Counted from the stretch's first letter, positions 7,945 through 17,459 are shown. The stretch is 41,818 nt of DNA from an uncultured Chitinophagaceae bacterium (GCA_903904335.1 CAIVCF010000152.1:1-41818), one strand, 5' to 3'. Notes: generated by a model not told the origin, from the sequence alone. Made by a program: numbers and translations.

Positions 7945-10182
7945 ATGTCAGAATTTTCAGCAACGATCGCATCCGCATTGAACATTAAGGCCGCACAGGT
8001 GGAAGCCGTATTGAATTTATTGGATGAAGCAGCCACCATTCCTTTCATTGCACGATACAGAAAAGATAAAACAGGCGGACTGGATGAAGTGCAGATACAG
8101 CAGATCCAGGATCAATCAAAATTGTTGAAAGAATTTAGCGAACGGAAAACTTTCATTGAAAAAACGATCACAGAACAAGGCAAGATTACGGATGCTTTGC
8201 AATTAGCAATAAACAAGGCAACCACACTTGCAGAACTCGAAGATATTTATCTGCCCTATAAAACCAAAAGAAAGACAAAAGCGCAAACAGCAAAAGAAAA
8301 TGGCTTGGAACCATTGTCGGCATTGCTTTTGGAACAGAAGGATATTGACATCTTAGTTGAAGCCAATGCTTTTATCAATGAAAAGATTAAATCTCCTGAT
8401 GAAGCTTTGCAGGGTGCCAGAGATATTATTGCAGAGTTGATAAATGAAGATGCAATCGTTCGTGCCAAGCTTCGAAAATTATTTGAAGACACAGCAAGTT
8501 TACAAAGCAAAGTACTGACGGATAAAGAAACAGAAGCTATTAAATACAAGGATTATTTTGATTTCAGTGAAGCGATATATAAGATCCCGTCACACAGAAT
8601 TTTAGCTGTGCTGCGCGGATTCTTAGAAGGATTTTTAAGAATGAGCATTGCACCATTGGAGGAAGATGCATTGGCTTTAATTGAAAAACAATATATCACT
8701 GCAAGTTTGAACAGTTCAGTTGAGCAAGTGAAAAAAGCGATCAAAGATGCTTACAAAAGATTATTGCAACCAAGCCTGGAAACAGAATTCAGGACTGCAT
8801 TAAAAACAAAAGCGGATGAAGAAGCCATCAACGTGTTTGCAGAAAATCTGAAACAATTATTGTTAAGTTCTCCATTGGGAAGTAAAAGAATTTTGGCACT
8901 CGATCCCGGTTATAGAACCGGTTGTAAAGTTGTTTGTCTGAATGAAAAAGGCGACCTGCAAACAAATGATGTGATCTACATTCATGAAGCGAATAAGAAA
9001 TACGATGCTGAATATAAAATAAAAGAGCTCGTTGCAAAATATGATATCGAAGTATTTGCCATTGGAGATGGAACGGCGGGAAGAGAAACAGAACAATTCA
9101 TCAAACAAATGCAATTAGGCAAACCCATTTTTTTAGTGAATGAGGATGGCGCATCAGTTTATTCAGCATCAGAAATTGCAAGAGAAGAATTTCCTGAATA
9201 CGATGTTACCGTTCGTGGTTCGGTTAGTATTGGCAGAAGATTAATGGATCCATTAGCTGAGTTGGTGAAGATAGATCCAAAAAGTATTGGCGTTGGACAA
9301 TATCAGCACGATGTAAATCAATTTCGATTAAAAGAAAGATTAGATCAAACGGTGGTGAGTTGTGTCAATCAGGTAGGTGTTAATTTGAATACGGCATCTA
9401 AACATTTACTGAGTTATGTGAGCGGCATTGGCGCAACATTGGCGGAAAATATTATCAAACACAGAAATGACATCGGAAAATTTACTGATCGCAGTCAACT
9501 ATTAAAAGTGCCGAGGCTTGGTGGCAAAGCATTTGAGCAATGTGCAGGTTTTTTACGGATCAAAGAAGCGAATAATCCTTTGGATGCAAGTGCTGTACAT
9601 CCTGAAGCGTATAAGATTGTTGAAAAGATCGCAAAAGATTTGAACACAGAAATAAGATCATTGATCGGAAATGAAAATTTATTGAAACAAATTGAGCCCA
9701 AAAAATATATCACTGAAGAAATAGGGGAGTTGACCATCAAAGATATTTTGAATGAATTGAAAAAGCCGGGATTGGATCCGCGAAGCGAATTGGAACAATT
9801 CGAATATGCGAATATCTTTTCAATGGAAGATGTAAAAGTAGGGATGGTGGTGCCCGGTGTTGTTACGAACATTACACGCTTTGGTGCATTCGTTGATATT
9901 GGTGTAAAACAGGATGGATTGGTGCATGTAAGTGAGATCGCACATCAATATATAACCGATCCAAGCGAAGTATTAAAATTGAATGATAAAGTACAGGTAA
10001 AAGTTTTGGAAGTGGATACTGCAAGAAAAAGAATTGCATTATCCATCAAACAAACACTGGAAGCTCCAAGCAGAAGTAAGAAAGCAGAAGTTAGAAGTAC
10101 GAAACCCTCACCACAAAAGGATTTAAGCGAATTGAATTTGAATGATGCATTAAGTGCGTTGAAGAATAAGTTTAAGAGTTGA
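7945..10182 (+). CDS. tex: Tex-family RNA-binding protein (S1 domain)
   Basis: The protein has 745 residues, normal for Tex/YhgF, a nucleic-acid-binding protein linked to transcription and stress survival. In order it has an N-terminal helical Tex core (PFIARYRKDKTGGLDE), a YqgF/RuvC-like domain starting at about 315 (ILALDPGYRTGCKVV), helix-hairpin-helix repeats (about 480-550, LLSYVSGIGATLAENI and LLKVPRLGGKAFEQCAGFLRI) and an S1 domain (about 633-705, GMVVPGVVTNITRFGAFVDIG) with a Lys/Ser-rich tail. A TATATTCG at 7914-7921 may be its -7 element. It stands alone on this strand and converges on the DUF885 gene. Confidence 0.96.
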   Translation: MSEFSATIASALNIKAAQVEAVLNLLDEAATIPFIARYRKDKTGGLDEVQIQQIQDQSKLLKEFSERKTFIEKTITEQGKITDALQLAINKATTLAELEDIYLPYKTKRKTKAQTAKENGLEPLSALLLEQKDIDILVEANAFINEKIKSPDEALQGARDIIAELINEDAIVRAKLRKLFEDTASLQSKVLTDKETEAIKYKDYFDFSEAIYKIPSHRILAVLRGFLEGFLRMSIAPLEEDALALIEKQYITASLNSSVEQVKKAIKDAYKRLLQPSLETEFRTALKTKADEEAINVFAENLKQLLLSSPLGSKRILALDPGYRTGCKVVCLNEKGDLQTNDVIYIHEANKKYDAEYKIKELVAKYDIEVFAIGDGTAGRETEQFIKQMQLGKPIFLVNEDGASVYSASEIAREEFPEYDVTVRGSVSIGRRLMDPLAELVKIDPKSIGVGQYQHDVNQFRLKERLDQTVVSCVNQVGVNLNTASKHLLSYVSGIGATLAENIIKHRNDIGKFTDRSQLLKVPRLGGKAFEQCAGFLRIKEANNPLDASAVHPEAYKIVEKIAKDLNTEIRSLIGNENLLKQIEPKKYITEEIGELTIKDILNELKKPGLDPRSELEQFEYANIFSMEDVKVGMVVPGVVTNITRFGAFVDIGVKQDGLVHVSEIAHQYITDPSEVLKLNDKVQVKVLEVDTARKRIALSIKQTLEAPSRSKKAEVRSTKPSPQKDLSELNLNDALSALKNKFKS

Positions 10183-10191
10183 TTTTGTTTT

Positions 10192-10250
10192 GCCACAGAG
10201 GCACAGAAAAACACGGAATTAATTTCTGTGTCACGCTGCGCTTCTGTGGC
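10192..10250. repeat. Imperfect palindrome after tex
   Basis: GCCACAGAGGCACAG at the left end pairs with CTGCGCTTCTGTGGC at the right end (13 of 15 positions complementary), with weaker inner pairing. It lies 9 bases after the tex stop and could form a terminator-like hairpin. A third partial copy, GCGCCTCTGTGG, occurs at about 10370-10381. Confidence 0.6.
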
Positions 10251-10395
10251 AATAAATAGTTTTGTGGTTTATTCTTTCCAAAATCCGAAGGATTTTACGC
10301 TACGTTCTTAAATAAATTTTTCAAAAAAAAGCAGTACACATACAAATATGACAAACTCTTTGCGGCTCAGCGCCTCTGTGGTAAAACTATTTATT
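10251..10395. repeat. 145-base segment bounded by 13-base perfect inverted repeats
   Basis: AATAAATAGTTTT at 10251-10263 recurs inverted as AAAACTATTTATT at 10383-10395. The right copy overlaps the last codons and stop of the DUF885 gene. No ORF is inside. It may be a remnant of a small inverted-repeat element or simply the shared end of two convergent genes. Confidence 0.45.
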
Positions 10396-12099
10396 ATAAA
10401 ATCTCCAGCTCGCTGAATAATCTCTTTTTAGTTTTTGATTGGTGAGAATAGCTCTCACTAATTCAACCGGCATACAATTTTCTTTCAGAATGGCATCATG
10501 AAATTGTTTGTAGCTCATCTTCTTTGTATCAACCAATTCTTTTTTCAATGCATAAAATTGCAAAGCGCCTGTCATATATGCCAATTGATACAATGGCCCA
10601 TAGCCACCGGTAAAAGATCTTCTCACTTCGCCTTCTGCATTGGCTCTTTCATGACCAACTCTGTCAACCAAAAAATCAATGCATTGCTGCGGCGTCCAAT
10701 TACCTAATTGATAATTCAGCGAAAAAATAATCCTTGCACAACGGTGCATACGCCAGAATAACATGCCGATGCGGTCTTCAGCGTTACGTGGAAAGTTCAT
10801 ATCCCACAAAATAAATTCCCAATATAAACTCCATCCTTCGATCCAGAAAGGCGTAAAATAATTCCGGTAAGGTTTATAACGTTCATTCATAAAAAATTCA
10901 AGGCAATGTCCGGCTATCAATTCATGATGCACGGTTGCTCTGGAAAAATGCGGATTATTGCCACGCATGCTCATCAGCTTGGCATCATCATCCATTGTAT
11001 TGGTTGGATATGCGATCAATAATTGTTCACCACCCAAGAAGAATGGACTTACTAATTGTTGTCTTGGCGACATCATCGTCATTCTCCATGTTTCTTCTGC
11101 CAATGGCGGAATAGTGATGAGATCACGTTTCTTGATAAAATCTACGGATTGATTATACAGGTCCATGATCATTTCGGGTTGATGGCCTTCGGGAACATAA
11201 CTCTGTTTTACTTTTTCCAAAGCAGCTTTCCAGTTATCACCAAAACCCAAATCCCTTGAGGCTTTCAGCATTTCAGCATCGCACCAGGCAAATTCTTTGT
11301 TGGCAATGTCAACCAATTCTTCGGGTGAATACGGAATGAATTCATATTGCAGTTGACGCAATAATTCTTCTCTGCCGATAGGATGTCCCACAATACCGCT
11401 GGCATCTTCCTTTTGTGAACTTGCTTTATTGGCTTTGCTTTTTAATAAGGAAGCATAAGCTGTTAATGCACTGTCTGTTTGCAAATAAGGCTTTTGCATC
11501 CACCATGTAAATTGCGGGTCATAACCGTAATAAAAATCATAGACAGATTTTAATGCAGCCTGCAAACCCTTCACCGTATTCTCAGCACGTTTTGAAAGAT
11601 CATCTTCGATCAAAGGCTCCTGTGCAACTGATTTTGAAAGTGATTGTATTTGTTTATTGATGGAATACAATTGATGTGAAATAGATTCGCTTTTTAAAAA
11701 TGCTCCACGGCGACGCAATTTTTCCCATTGATAAATGGAATCAGCAAACGGAATATATTTTGCAATTTGAGAAAATTCTTTTTCTTCTTTATCCAATAAA
11801 TGCAGTTCGGTTTTTAATGTGCGTTGGAATAAAATATAATCGACCTGAGAACTGGTCTTCATCTTATCAAAATCCAATTTCTCTAATTCCTGCAAGTATT
11901 CCTGATTGAGTTTCTTGAACCGTTCTCTTCTTTCCGGGGAATTGGCAATGGTATAAAAACGGGTCAATCCTCCTTTATCGGCTTCATAATTCACCAATAT
12001 GGGTTGAACTTCATTGGTTTGATAATAGGTATCAAATGCTTTCTGGGAAAGTGTTTGAAAGGAAACAAACAATAGTAAACTAAACAATAAGATTCTCAT
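10387..12099 (-). CDS. DUF885-family secreted metallopeptidase
   Basis: The protein has 570 residues. A signal peptide (MRILLFSLLLFVSFQTLS) is followed by a mainly helical domain typical of DUF885. The zinc site is seen as HHELIAGH, with His392, Glu393 and His398 (the family form is HE-x3-GH), followed by LEFF. The family is likely to be metal-dependent carboxypeptidase-like enzymes acting in the periplasm; the substrate is unknown. The frame is open 16 codons further, but MRILL gives the leader. It lies 44 bases after purB, probably in one operon. Its stop overlaps the inverted repeat at 10383-10395. Confidence 0.9.
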   Translation of the reverse strand: MRILLFSLLLFVSFQTLSQKAFDTYYQTNEVQPILVNYEADKGGLTRFYTIANSPERRERFKKLNQEYLQELEKLDFDKMKTSSQVDYILFQRTLKTELHLLDKEEKEFSQIAKYIPFADSIYQWEKLRRRGAFLKSESISHQLYSINKQIQSLSKSVAQEPLIEDDLSKRAENTVKGLQAALKSVYDFYYGYDPQFTWWMQKPYLQTDSALTAYASLLKSKANKASSQKEDASGIVGHPIGREELLRQLQYEFIPYSPEELVDIANKEFAWCDAEMLKASRDLGFGDNWKAALEKVKQSYVPEGHQPEMIMDLYNQSVDFIKKRDLITIPPLAEETWRMTMMSPRQQLVSPFFLGGEQLLIAYPTNTMDDDAKLMSMRGNNPHFSRATVHHELIAGHCLEFFMNERYKPYRNYFTPFWIEGWSLYWEFILWDMNFPRNAEDRIGMLFWRMHRCARIIFSLNYQLGNWTPQQCIDFLVDRVGHERANAEGEVRRSFTGGYGPLYQLAYMTGALQFYALKKELVDTKKMSYKQFHDAILKENCMPVELVRAILTNQKLKRDYSASWRFYNK

Positions 12100-12143
12100 A
12101 GCAGTAGTTTGTGCTATGAAAATAAGTATTTGTTTGCAAGGAA

Positions 12144-13490
12144 TCAATATTCAGGGTTAACACCAACGTAATTCCACGGCGTAATTGCTTTCAATTCTTT
12201 TTTTATGGCGTTACTGACTTTTAAAGAAGAGATGAATTTATGAATGGATTGTTTGGTTATTTTATCCTTGCCTCTGGTCAGATTTTTCAACGCTTCATAA
12301 GGATTGGGATAATTCTCTCTGCGCAAAATTGTTTGAATGGCTTCCGCAACAACCGCCCAATTATTTTCCAGATCTTCTTTCAATTTAGCTTCATTCAATA
12401 CCAATTTATCCAAACCTTTAATCAAAGATTTTATGGCTAATAAAGTATGTGCAACAGGAACGCCGATATTCCTTAATACAGTACTGTCAGTCAGATCACG
12501 TTGCAAACGCGAAACTGGTAATTTTGCTGAAAGGTGCTCCAACAAAGCATTTGCCATGCCAAGATTACCTTCGGCATTTTCAAAATCAATTGGATTTACT
12601 TTGTGCGGCATGGCAGAAGATCCCACTTCACCTTTCTTAGTTTTTTGTTTGAAATAATCCATGCTGATATAAGTCCACACATCTCTGCACAGATCAATTA
12701 AAATAGTATTGATGCGTTTGATATTATCGAATTGTGCAGCAAGATTATCATAATGTTCAATTTGTGTGGTGAACTGCATACGTTGCAATCCTAAAACATT
12801 CTCAACAAATTCATTACCTAATTTAACCCAGTCCTTTTTCGGAAATGCAACATGATGTGCATTGAAATTTCCGGTGGCACCGCCAAATTTTGCAGCATAC
12901 GGAATTTTTGAAAATAAATTTATTTGTCCGTCAATTCTTTCAGCATAAACCATGAACTCTTTTCCAAGTATTGTTGGAGATGCAGGCTGTCCGTGTGTTC
13001 TGGCCAATAAAGGAATTTTTTTCCATTCTTTTGCTAAAGCAAATAAATGATTGTGCAGATTAACGATAGACGGTAAATATTCCTGTTCCATACTGTGTTT
13101 CCAACTTAACGGAATAGAAGTATTATTAATATCCTGCGATGTTAAACCAAAATGCACCCATTCTTTTACAACGCCTAATCCAACTTTATCCAATTGTTCT
13201 TTGATAAAATATTCGACCGCTTTTACATCGTGATTGGTCGTGGCTTCAATTTGTTTGATCTGTTGTGCATCGCTTAAATGAAAATCATCTGCAATTCTTT
13301 TTATCTGTAGTTTTTGTTTAGGCGTTAATTTGAAAAATTTCTTATCAGATAAAAACAAAAAATATTCTATCTCCACCAACACACGATATTTGATCAAAGC
13401 ATATTCGGAAAAATATTCGTCGAGATGGGATAGTTGTTTGCGGTAACGTCCATCAATCGGGGAAATAGCGGTTAAGTGATTCAGCTCCAT
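12144..13490 (-). CDS. purB: Adenylosuccinate lyase
   Basis: The protein has 448 residues, close to E. coli PurB (456). It catalyses two fumarate-releasing steps of purine synthesis (SAICAR to AICAR, adenylosuccinate to AMP). The fumarase-superfamily loop is seen as SSAMPHKVNPIDFENAEGN (Ser291-Lys297 onward), with TTNHDVKAVE and LTSQDINNT as earlier active-site blocks. The start MELNHLTAISPIDGRY matches the conserved PurB N-terminus and lies about 19 bases after the predicted transcription start. It is divergent from mqnA over an unusually small interval and followed by the DUF885 gene. Confidence 0.97.
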   Translation of the reverse strand: MELNHLTAISPIDGRYRKQLSHLDEYFSEYALIKYRVLVEIEYFLFLSDKKFFKLTPKQKLQIKRIADDFHLSDAQQIKQIEATTNHDVKAVEYFIKEQLDKVGLGVVKEWVHFGLTSQDINNTSIPLSWKHSMEQEYLPSIVNLHNHLFALAKEWKKIPLLARTHGQPASPTILGKEFMVYAERIDGQINLFSKIPYAAKFGGATGNFNAHHVAFPKKDWVKLGNEFVENVLGLQRMQFTTQIEHYDNLAAQFDNIKRINTILIDLCRDVWTYISMDYFKQKTKKGEVGSSAMPHKVNPIDFENAEGNLGMANALLEHLSAKLPVSRLQRDLTDSTVLRNIGVPVAHTLLAIKSLIKGLDKLVLNEAKLKEDLENNWAVVAEAIQTILRRENYPNPYEALKNLTRGKDKITKQSIHKFISSLKVSNAIKKELKAITPWNYVGVNPEY

Positions 13491-13500
13491 GAAAAAGTCT

Positions 13501-13520
13501 TTTCTTTGCACACAAAAGTA
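13501..13520. promoter_or_regulatory. Back-to-back -7 elements of purB and mqnA
   Basis: The minus strand at 13513-13520 reads TACTTTTG (exact TAnnTTTG) and leads to purB. The plus strand at 13501-13508 reads TTTCTTTG (one mismatch) and leads to mqnA. The two boxes are 4 bases apart and each transcript would start inside or beside the other promoter. Confidence 0.55.
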
Positions 13521-13526
13521 ATTGAA

Positions 13527-14270
13527 TTGGACAAGAGAATACGCGTAGGAGCTGTAAGTTATTTAAACACGAGGCCATTGATCTTTGGTGTAAAGCGCAG
13601 CGGACTGATGGACAGGATCGATTTAATAGAAGATTATCCTTCAAAAATCGCCGCCATGTTATTAAATGATGAAATCGACGTGGGACTGATCCCTGTGGCA
13701 GTAATTCCTCAAATGAAACAACATTTTATTGTCACTGATTATTGTATTGGCGCCGAAGGGGAAGTGGCTTCTGTGGCCCTGTTCAGTGAAGTGCCGATGG
13801 AGCAAATTGAAAAAGTGGTGTTGGATTATCAGAGCAAAACTTCTGTAAGCCTTGCGAAAATATTATTGAAGGAATACTGGAAAAAGAATGTTGTGTTCGA
13901 AGATGCCAAAGAAGATTTTATTGACCATATTAACGGTACAACCGCTGCTGTTGTGATTGGGGACAGGGCTTTGCAATTGACTCATCATTCAAAATATGTG
14001 TATGATCTTGGATTGGCATGGAAATCCTTTACAGGAATGCCTTTTGTGTTTGCAGCATGGATCGCCAATAAACCACTGGATGAAGCTTTTCTGGATGCAT
14101 TTAACCGAGCCAATGCTTACGGCATAAAACATATGGAAGAAGTATTGGCCGAGGTTTCTTTCGCAGATTACGATTTGAAAAAATACTACACAAAGAATAT
14201 CAGTTACGAATTAACGGATCAGAAAATAGAAGCATTACAAAAATTTATTTCAATGCTTCCAGTGCTTTGA
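13527..14270 (+). CDS. mqnA: Chorismate dehydratase (futalosine menaquinone pathway)
   Basis: The protein has about 247 residues and a periplasmic-binding-protein-like fold. MqnA converts chorismate to 3-enolpyruvylbenzoate, the first step of futalosine-type menaquinone synthesis. The diagnostic N-terminus RIRVGAVSYLNTRPL is followed by IDLIEDYPSKIAAMLLNDEIDVGLIPVAVIP and the later GDRALQL and WKSFTGMPFVFAAW blocks. I prefer a TTG start at 13527, 15 bases after the predicted transcription start. An in-frame ATG at 13476 would lie upstream of the promoter and inside purB. Its last 26 bases overlap the end of the opposing glycosyltransferase gene. Confidence 0.92.
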   Translation: MDKRIRVGAVSYLNTRPLIFGVKRSGLMDRIDLIEDYPSKIAAMLLNDEIDVGLIPVAVIPQMKQHFIVTDYCIGAEGEVASVALFSEVPMEQIEKVVLDYQSKTSVSLAKILLKEYWKKNVVFEDAKEDFIDHINGTTAAVVIGDRALQLTHHSKYVYDLGLAWKSFTGMPFVFAAWIANKPLDEAFLDAFNRANAYGIKHMEEVLAEVSFADYDLKKYYTKNISYELTDQKIEALQKFISMLPVL

Positions 14271-15201
14271 GTTTTAGGAAAGTAATCAGTGATTTGAGAT
14301 ATGCAATACATCCATGAAAAGAAACAATAAGGGTTTGATACAGTTTTAATGCCGGAACATAACAGATCGTGATCAATGCTTCTTTTTTTGAAATAGCTGA
14401 TAACTTTTGAATATAGAAATCGTATTTGACAGTATCATTCTTTTGCACTGCAAAATAGACGGCAAATTTTCTGTATAATAATGCCACTTCATGTTCATCC
14501 AATTTTTTTTCCAGGCCTGATAATTGTCTTTCTAAAAATATTTTGGATACATCTTTTATGGCACTGCTTTGCGTGCTGGTCAATGATGCAGCATGTTCGC
14601 GATAAAAATAAAGATCAGTTTGCGGCAAATAGTTGAACTGATATTTTAAAAAGGCACGGACAAAAAAATCATAGTCCTCAATTAAAAAAGCAGCAGGGTT
14701 ATAACCGTTCAATGCTTTATGTATCTCTGCTTTGTATAAAAAGCAGGCACCACAGCCAAGCCAATTAAAAAAACTGAAATAGACATTGTTGAATATCCTT
14801 GTCCCTGTTACGTTTCCTGCATCATCGATGATCGTATAATTGGCATAGACAAGATCGGTTGTATGCTGATCATTCTCAAATTCATTCAACATGGTTTGCA
14901 ATGCATTCGGAGCATAATAATTATCATCGGATGTCCAGGTAAAATATTTCCCTTTTGCAGCTTCAAACCCTCTGTTTAATGATAGCGGTAGTTTTTTGTT
15001 ATGTCTGTTTTTTAGAACCTTTATTCTTTTATCTTGTAATGCATATTCTTTAAGAATGGAAGCTGTATCATCAGTTGAACAATCGTTTACGATGATCAAT
15101 TCAAAATCAGTGAATGTTTGTTGCAGGCAACTATCGATCGAAGTGCGGATAAACTTCGAGCCATTATAAGTTGGTAATACAATGGAGATGGTTGGTTGCA
15201 T
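14245..15201 (-). CDS. Family 2 glycosyltransferase
   Basis: The protein has 318 residues and a GT-A fold. The start ISIVLPTYNGSKFIRTSIDSCLQQTFTDFELIIVNDCSTDDT is the classical GT2 nucleotide-sugar-binding region, with the metal site near TSDDN (the DxD equivalent) at about 95-99 and AAFLIEDYDFFVRA as the acceptor/base region. Hydrophobic segments near the C-terminus suggest membrane association. The sugar and acceptor are not predictable. Its ATG overlaps the wecB stop as TAATG, so it is the last gene of the minus-strand glycan operon. Its 3' end overlaps mqnA tail to tail by 26 bases. Confidence 0.92.
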   Translation of the reverse strand: MQPTISIVLPTYNGSKFIRTSIDSCLQQTFTDFELIIVNDCSTDDTASILKEYALQDKRIKVLKNRHNKKLPLSLNRGFEAAKGKYFTWTSDDNYYAPNALQTMLNEFENDQHTTDLVYANYTIIDDAGNVTGTRIFNNVYFSFFNWLGCGACFLYKAEIHKALNGYNPAAFLIEDYDFFVRAFLKYQFNYLPQTDLYFYREHAASLTSTQSSAIKDVSKIFLERQLSGLEKKLDEHEVALLYRKFAVYFAVQKNDTVKYDFYIQKLSAISKKEALITICYVPALKLYQTLIVSFHGCIAYLKSLITFLKLKALEALK

Positions 15202-16313
15202 TATGATTGCTTTGCTAAGATTGAAATGATTTGTTCGGCAGTAGTCCCGTCGCCATAAGGATTCACTGCTTTTGACATGGTTTGATAATGAATATTATCA
15301 TCTAATAATTTACTTGCCTCCTCAATGATCTTTTCTTTGGAAGTGCCCACCAATAAAGCAGTTCCGGCAGTTACGCCTTCCATTCTTTCAGTAACATCAC
15401 GCATCACCAAAACAGGTTTTCCCAATGATGGTGCTTCTTCCTGAATGCCGCCGGAGTCGGTGATAACAAAATAACTTTTATCCATAATCCATATCAGGTG
15501 CGGATAATCCAACGGATCAATTAAAAATATATTGTTTTTATTACTTAATCTTTCTTTTACAACCGACTGTACATTTGGATTCAAATGCACCGGATAAACA
15601 ATTTGCACATCCGGATATTTTGAACCGATAAAGTTTAATGCATCACAAATATTCTCAAAAGGCTTTCCGAAATTTTCTCTGCGATGCCCGGTAACTAAAA
15701 TTATTTTTTTATTCAAACTGATAAAATGAAAAGGCTTTGCATACACATCAGTTGCCCTTATTTTTTGAACGCCCCATAATAAAGCATCTATCACCGTGTT
15801 GCCCGTAACAAAAACATTCAGGTTAATATTTTCTTTCTCTAAATTTTCGGCAGCTGCTGTTGTGGGGCAAAAATGATAGTCTGCTATTGTGCCAACCATC
15901 TTGCGGTTGATCTCTTCGGGGAATGGGGCATATTTATCATGACTTCTCAATCCTGCTTCAATATGTGCCACTTTTATTTTTTTATAGTAAGCAGCCAATG
16001 CACCAACAAATGCGGTGGTAGTATCTCCCTGCACTAAAACAATATCCGGTTCAAATTCATTCAGCACTTTTTCCAATCCTCTGATGGCATCTGCAGTAAT
16101 ATCAAACAGTGTTTGATTCGCTTTCATTAAAGCCAGATCTACATCAGCTTTCAGCTCAAAGAAATCCATCACACTGTGCAGCATTTCTTTATGCTGACCG
16201 GTTAAACAAACCTTTACATCAAATAATTCAGAATGTTTCTTTGCCGCATGAATGATAGGAGCCATTTTAATGGCTTCAGGCCTTGTACCAAAGACAAATA
16301 ATAATTTTTTCAC
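15201..16313 (-). CDS. wecB: UDP-N-acetylglucosamine 2-epimerase (non-hydrolysing)
   Basis: The protein has 370 residues, the family length, and interconverts UDP-GlcNAc and UDP-ManNAc in the cytosol. Motifs are FGTRPEAIKMAPI (about 8-20), HIEAGLRS and EEINRK (two catalytic acidic residues), TGHRRENFG (the catalytic-region His) and TDSGGIQEEAPSLGKPVLVMR, all typical of WecB/MnaA. A UDP-ManNAc dehydrogenase (wecC) is not in this window, so the product may be used as ManNAc directly or oxidised elsewhere. It is in an operon with a GT4 gene 9 bases upstream and a GT2 gene with a one-base overlap downstream. Confidence 0.95.
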   Translation of the reverse strand: MKKLLFVFGTRPEAIKMAPIIHAAKKHSELFDVKVCLTGQHKEMLHSVMDFFELKADVDLALMKANQTLFDITADAIRGLEKVLNEFEPDIVLVQGDTTTAFVGALAAYYKKIKVAHIEAGLRSHDKYAPFPEEINRKMVGTIADYHFCPTTAAAENLEKENINLNVFVTGNTVIDALLWGVQKIRATDVYAKPFHFISLNKKIILVTGHRRENFGKPFENICDALNFIGSKYPDVQIVYPVHLNPNVQSVVKERLSNKNNIFLIDPLDYPHLIWIMDKSYFVITDSGGIQEEAPSLGKPVLVMRDVTERMEGVTAGTALLVGTSKEKIIEEASKLLDDNIHYQTMSKAVNPYGDGTTAEQIISILAKQS

Positions 16314-16322
16314 GAAGGCAAT

Positions 16323-17459
16323 TTAAGAACTAATTAAATGCAATAAGGTTTTTCCTGCATGAGAATCGTATAGTTGCATAGCTTTCTCATGTGCTGCTTT
16401 ACCGATCGTTTTCCAATCATCCATTTGATGAAAAGCTTGCTGCATGGCTTTGTTGAAAGATTCTGTATTTGCTTCTGCAGCAATAAAACCATTTACGTTA
16501 TTGTCGATCCATTCTGCGATACCACCAACATTGGTAACTACTGCAATACGTCCACACAGCATGGCTTCCACTAATGCCAATGGCATTCCTTCCATTCGCG
16601 AAGGCATTAGCAACAAATGATTCTCTTTCCAGATCGCTCTGATATCATTTACTTTTCCGTGAAAAGTTACCAAATCATTTAAACCTAAATCAGCTGTCAG
16701 TTGTTTCAAATAATCCTCATCCGGTCCTTTGCCATAAATATTCAAATGCCAATGCTGACTTTCATTTTTTTCTTTGGCAAGAATCTTTAAAACAATATCC
16801 TGTCCTTTGTGAACAGTGATGAGATTGCCTACCATGGCCATTTGTACTGTTTCAAAAGCAGGCAATTCAATCAATGAAACTTCAGCAAGATTAACAGGAT
16901 TACGAACAATAACTGCGTTATTGATCAATCTTCCCAACTGTTTTTCTGCAACATGTTTCGTTCTTTCAGATACAAAGAAAATTTTTGAACAACGGTCATA
17001 AGCTTTGCTAACTTTTTTCTTTACTTGAGATGAAAGATGACTGTTTGTTTCATCTGTAAAATGACCGAGAATATAAAATTTACAACTGCTGTTTGATAAA
17101 TAGTGCAATAATTTCTTTTCTGAAGTAACAGAATAGCAAGTGCCGTTGTACAAAACAATATCCGGTTCTCCTTTGAAAATCTCTTTTATGGCACTGTTTA
17201 TTCTTTTTTGAAAAAAGAAAATTGTTTTTGCAAAGAATCTTGAAACAATATTTTGTGGTGCGGAATGGAAAGAAGGCCGCTGATATTCTTTCATCCCTAA
17301 GCCGATCAACTCTTTTGTTTTTGGATGTTGCTCATCAAAAGCATAGGAGAGATGTGAAACGGAATGTCCTTGCTGCAAAGCTTCTTTGGCCATTTCATAC
17401 CAAAGTTCTTCACTACCGCCCCAGGCTTCTCGAATCATGGATATGACGGCGATCTTCAT
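16323..17459 (-). CDS. Family 4 glycosyltransferase
   Basis: The protein has 378 residues and a GT-B fold. The N-terminus KIAVISMIREAWGGSEELW has the acceptor-domain glycine loop. The C-terminal nucleotide-sugar domain has AMVGNLITVHKGQDIVLK, IYGKGPDEDYLK and the E-x7-E region PSRMEGMPLALVEAMLCGR, followed by NVGGIAEWI. This is a retaining transferase; the donor is not known. The start overlaps the methyltransferase stop by 4 bases (ATGA), showing coupling in the glycan operon. Confidence 0.93.
   Translation of the reverse strand: MKIAVISMIREAWGGSEELWYEMAKEALQQGHSVSHLSYAFDEQHPKTKELIGLGMKEYQRPSFHSAPQNIVSRFFAKTIFFFQKRINSAIKEIFKGEPDIVLYNGTCYSVTSEKKLLHYLSNSSCKFYILGHFTDETNSHLSSQVKKKVSKAYDRCSKIFFVSERTKHVAEKQLGRLINNAVIVRNPVNLAEVSLIELPAFETVQMAMVGNLITVHKGQDIVLKILAKEKNESQHWHLNIYGKGPDEDYLKQLTADLGLNDLVTFHGKVNDIRAIWKENHLLLMPSRMEGMPLALVEAMLCGRIAVVTNVGGIAEWIDNNVNGFIAAEANTESFNKAMQQAFHQMDDWKTIGKAAHEKAMQLYDSHAGKTLLHLISS

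Noticed and set aside
13476-13526. Upstream ATG and 17-codon N-terminal extension of mqnA
   Set aside because: It would start inside purB and upstream of the mqnA -7 box. MqnA proteins start close to RVGAVSYLNT.
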